Source of the DNA: Gammaproteobacteria bacterium
GTDB taxonomy: Bacteria; Pseudomonadota; Gammaproteobacteria; SZUA-229
DNA: 5,984 nt
Assembly: GCA_029880105.1 (NCBI GenBank)
Contig: JAOUPA010000114.1
Span: forward strand, 1 to 5,984
Direction of reading: 5' to 3'
This document shows, one piece after another, positions 5,465 to 5,984 of the stretch. Position 1 is the stretch's first letter. Every line of letters begins with the position of its first letter. Position numbers and translations under genes: made by a program. The notes beneath the pieces are model-generated. The model searched no databases. It had not been told where the DNA came from and saw only the letters and a program-made list of their open reading frames with translations.

Positions 5465-5984
5465 ATGACCAGACATACTTCAAACTTAACAATATGGATA
5501 AAAAATTCATTCTTGATAAGCATTTTTTTATTTTCCAGCAATGCCATTGCTGAAAATGACATTGGACATGTCATTCACACCAATGGTGGGCTTATTGCAG
5601 CAAAAGATGGTTCAGTCAGACCATTGCAGCGCGGCTCAAAAATTATCGAGGGCGACACAGTTAAATCCGGTGCAACCTCAAAATCTCAGTTAAGAATGGT
5701 CGATGGTGCACTGATCGTATTACGCCAGAATTCAGAAATGTATTTTGAAGAATATAAATATGAGCAGGAAGACAAATCCATCGGCAGCAGCATTTTCAGC
5801 CTGCTAAAAGGTGGCTTTAAAACCATTTCAGGTCTGATTGGCAAACGCAACAAAAAGAACTATCGGGTAAAAACGGCCTTTACTACCATTGGTATACGTG
5901 GCACCGATTATGGCATTACCCTGTGCGAACAGGGCAACTGTCGTGATAGTGATAATGTAACTCTCAAAGATGGTTTGTATGCTA
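5465..5984 (+). CDS. Periplasmic FecR-domain protein (3' end beyond window)
   Basis: The frame is open for 173 codons to the right edge, so the gene is partial. Residues 1-29 form a signal peptide (hydrophobic FLISIFLFSS, likely cut after AIA). The FecR-type beta domain follows: GDTVKSGATSKSQLRMVDG (63-81), LIVLRQNSEMYFEEYKY (83-99), GGFKTISG (116-123) and the hallmark TIGIRGTDYGI (141-151). A C-x4-C pair (C154, C159) follows. Classical FecR proteins have a cytoplasmic anti-sigma helix domain and one membrane helix. This one has a cleavable-looking signal instead and probably lies wholly in the periplasm or on the surface. Such proteins are common near TPR and surface-protein genes, but their role is unknown. 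A part in sensing or scaffolding for this cluster is inference. The family call is firm. Confidence 0.85.
   Translation, partial: MTRHTSNLTIWIKNSFLISIFLFSSNAIAENDIGHVIHTNGGLIAAKDGSVRPLQRGSKIIEGDTVKSGATSKSQLRMVDGALIVLRQNSEMYFEEYKYEQEDKSIGSSIFSLLKGGFKTISGLIGKRNKKNYRVKTAFTTIGIRGTDYGITLCEQGNCRDSDNVTLKDGLYA

Overview
The window holds one rightward gene cluster with about 330 bases of leader in front of it. It looks like chromosomal DNA of a Gram-negative bacterium. Two of the three proteins are built for the outer membrane or beyond, and all three begin with a Sec-type signal peptide. Moderate base composition, the FecR-domain family and the TPR plus beta-barrel architecture suggest a gammaproteobacterium, perhaps aquatic. 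That placement is inference, and no marker gene here fixes the taxonomy.

Layout: bases 1-98 show no gene I can support. A good sigma70-type promoter lies at 99-128 (TTGAAA, 18 bp, TATAAT), and its -35 box sits inside a small palindrome. The predicted leader of about 200 nt carries two perfect 11-bp inverted repeats (190-220 and 245-272). A 1,261-residue secreted mosaic protein follows (335-4120, probable TTG start). It has a beta-rich and glycine-rich head, three PKD-like domains, a calcium-binding DxDxDG segment, four fibronectin-III-like repeats of about 106 residues, and a duplicated C-terminal module with an acidic insert. Two bases later comes a 436-residue periplasmic TPR plus outer-membrane beta-barrel protein (4123-5433), which resembles the Slam/DUF560 class in layout. 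After 31 bases comes a periplasmic FecR-domain protein (5465 onward), cut off by the right edge.

The spacing (2 bp and 31 bp) and the absence of terminators between genes argue for one operon. My working model, which is inference, is that the giant protein is a surface or secreted adhesin-like protein with no anchor of its own. The TPR-barrel protein would help its export or display, and the FecR-domain protein would be a periplasmic partner or sensor. The most unusual points are this pairing, the C-terminal repeat module, and the dyad-rich leader that may regulate the cluster. No RNA genes, insertion sequences, CRISPR arrays or tRNAs were seen.
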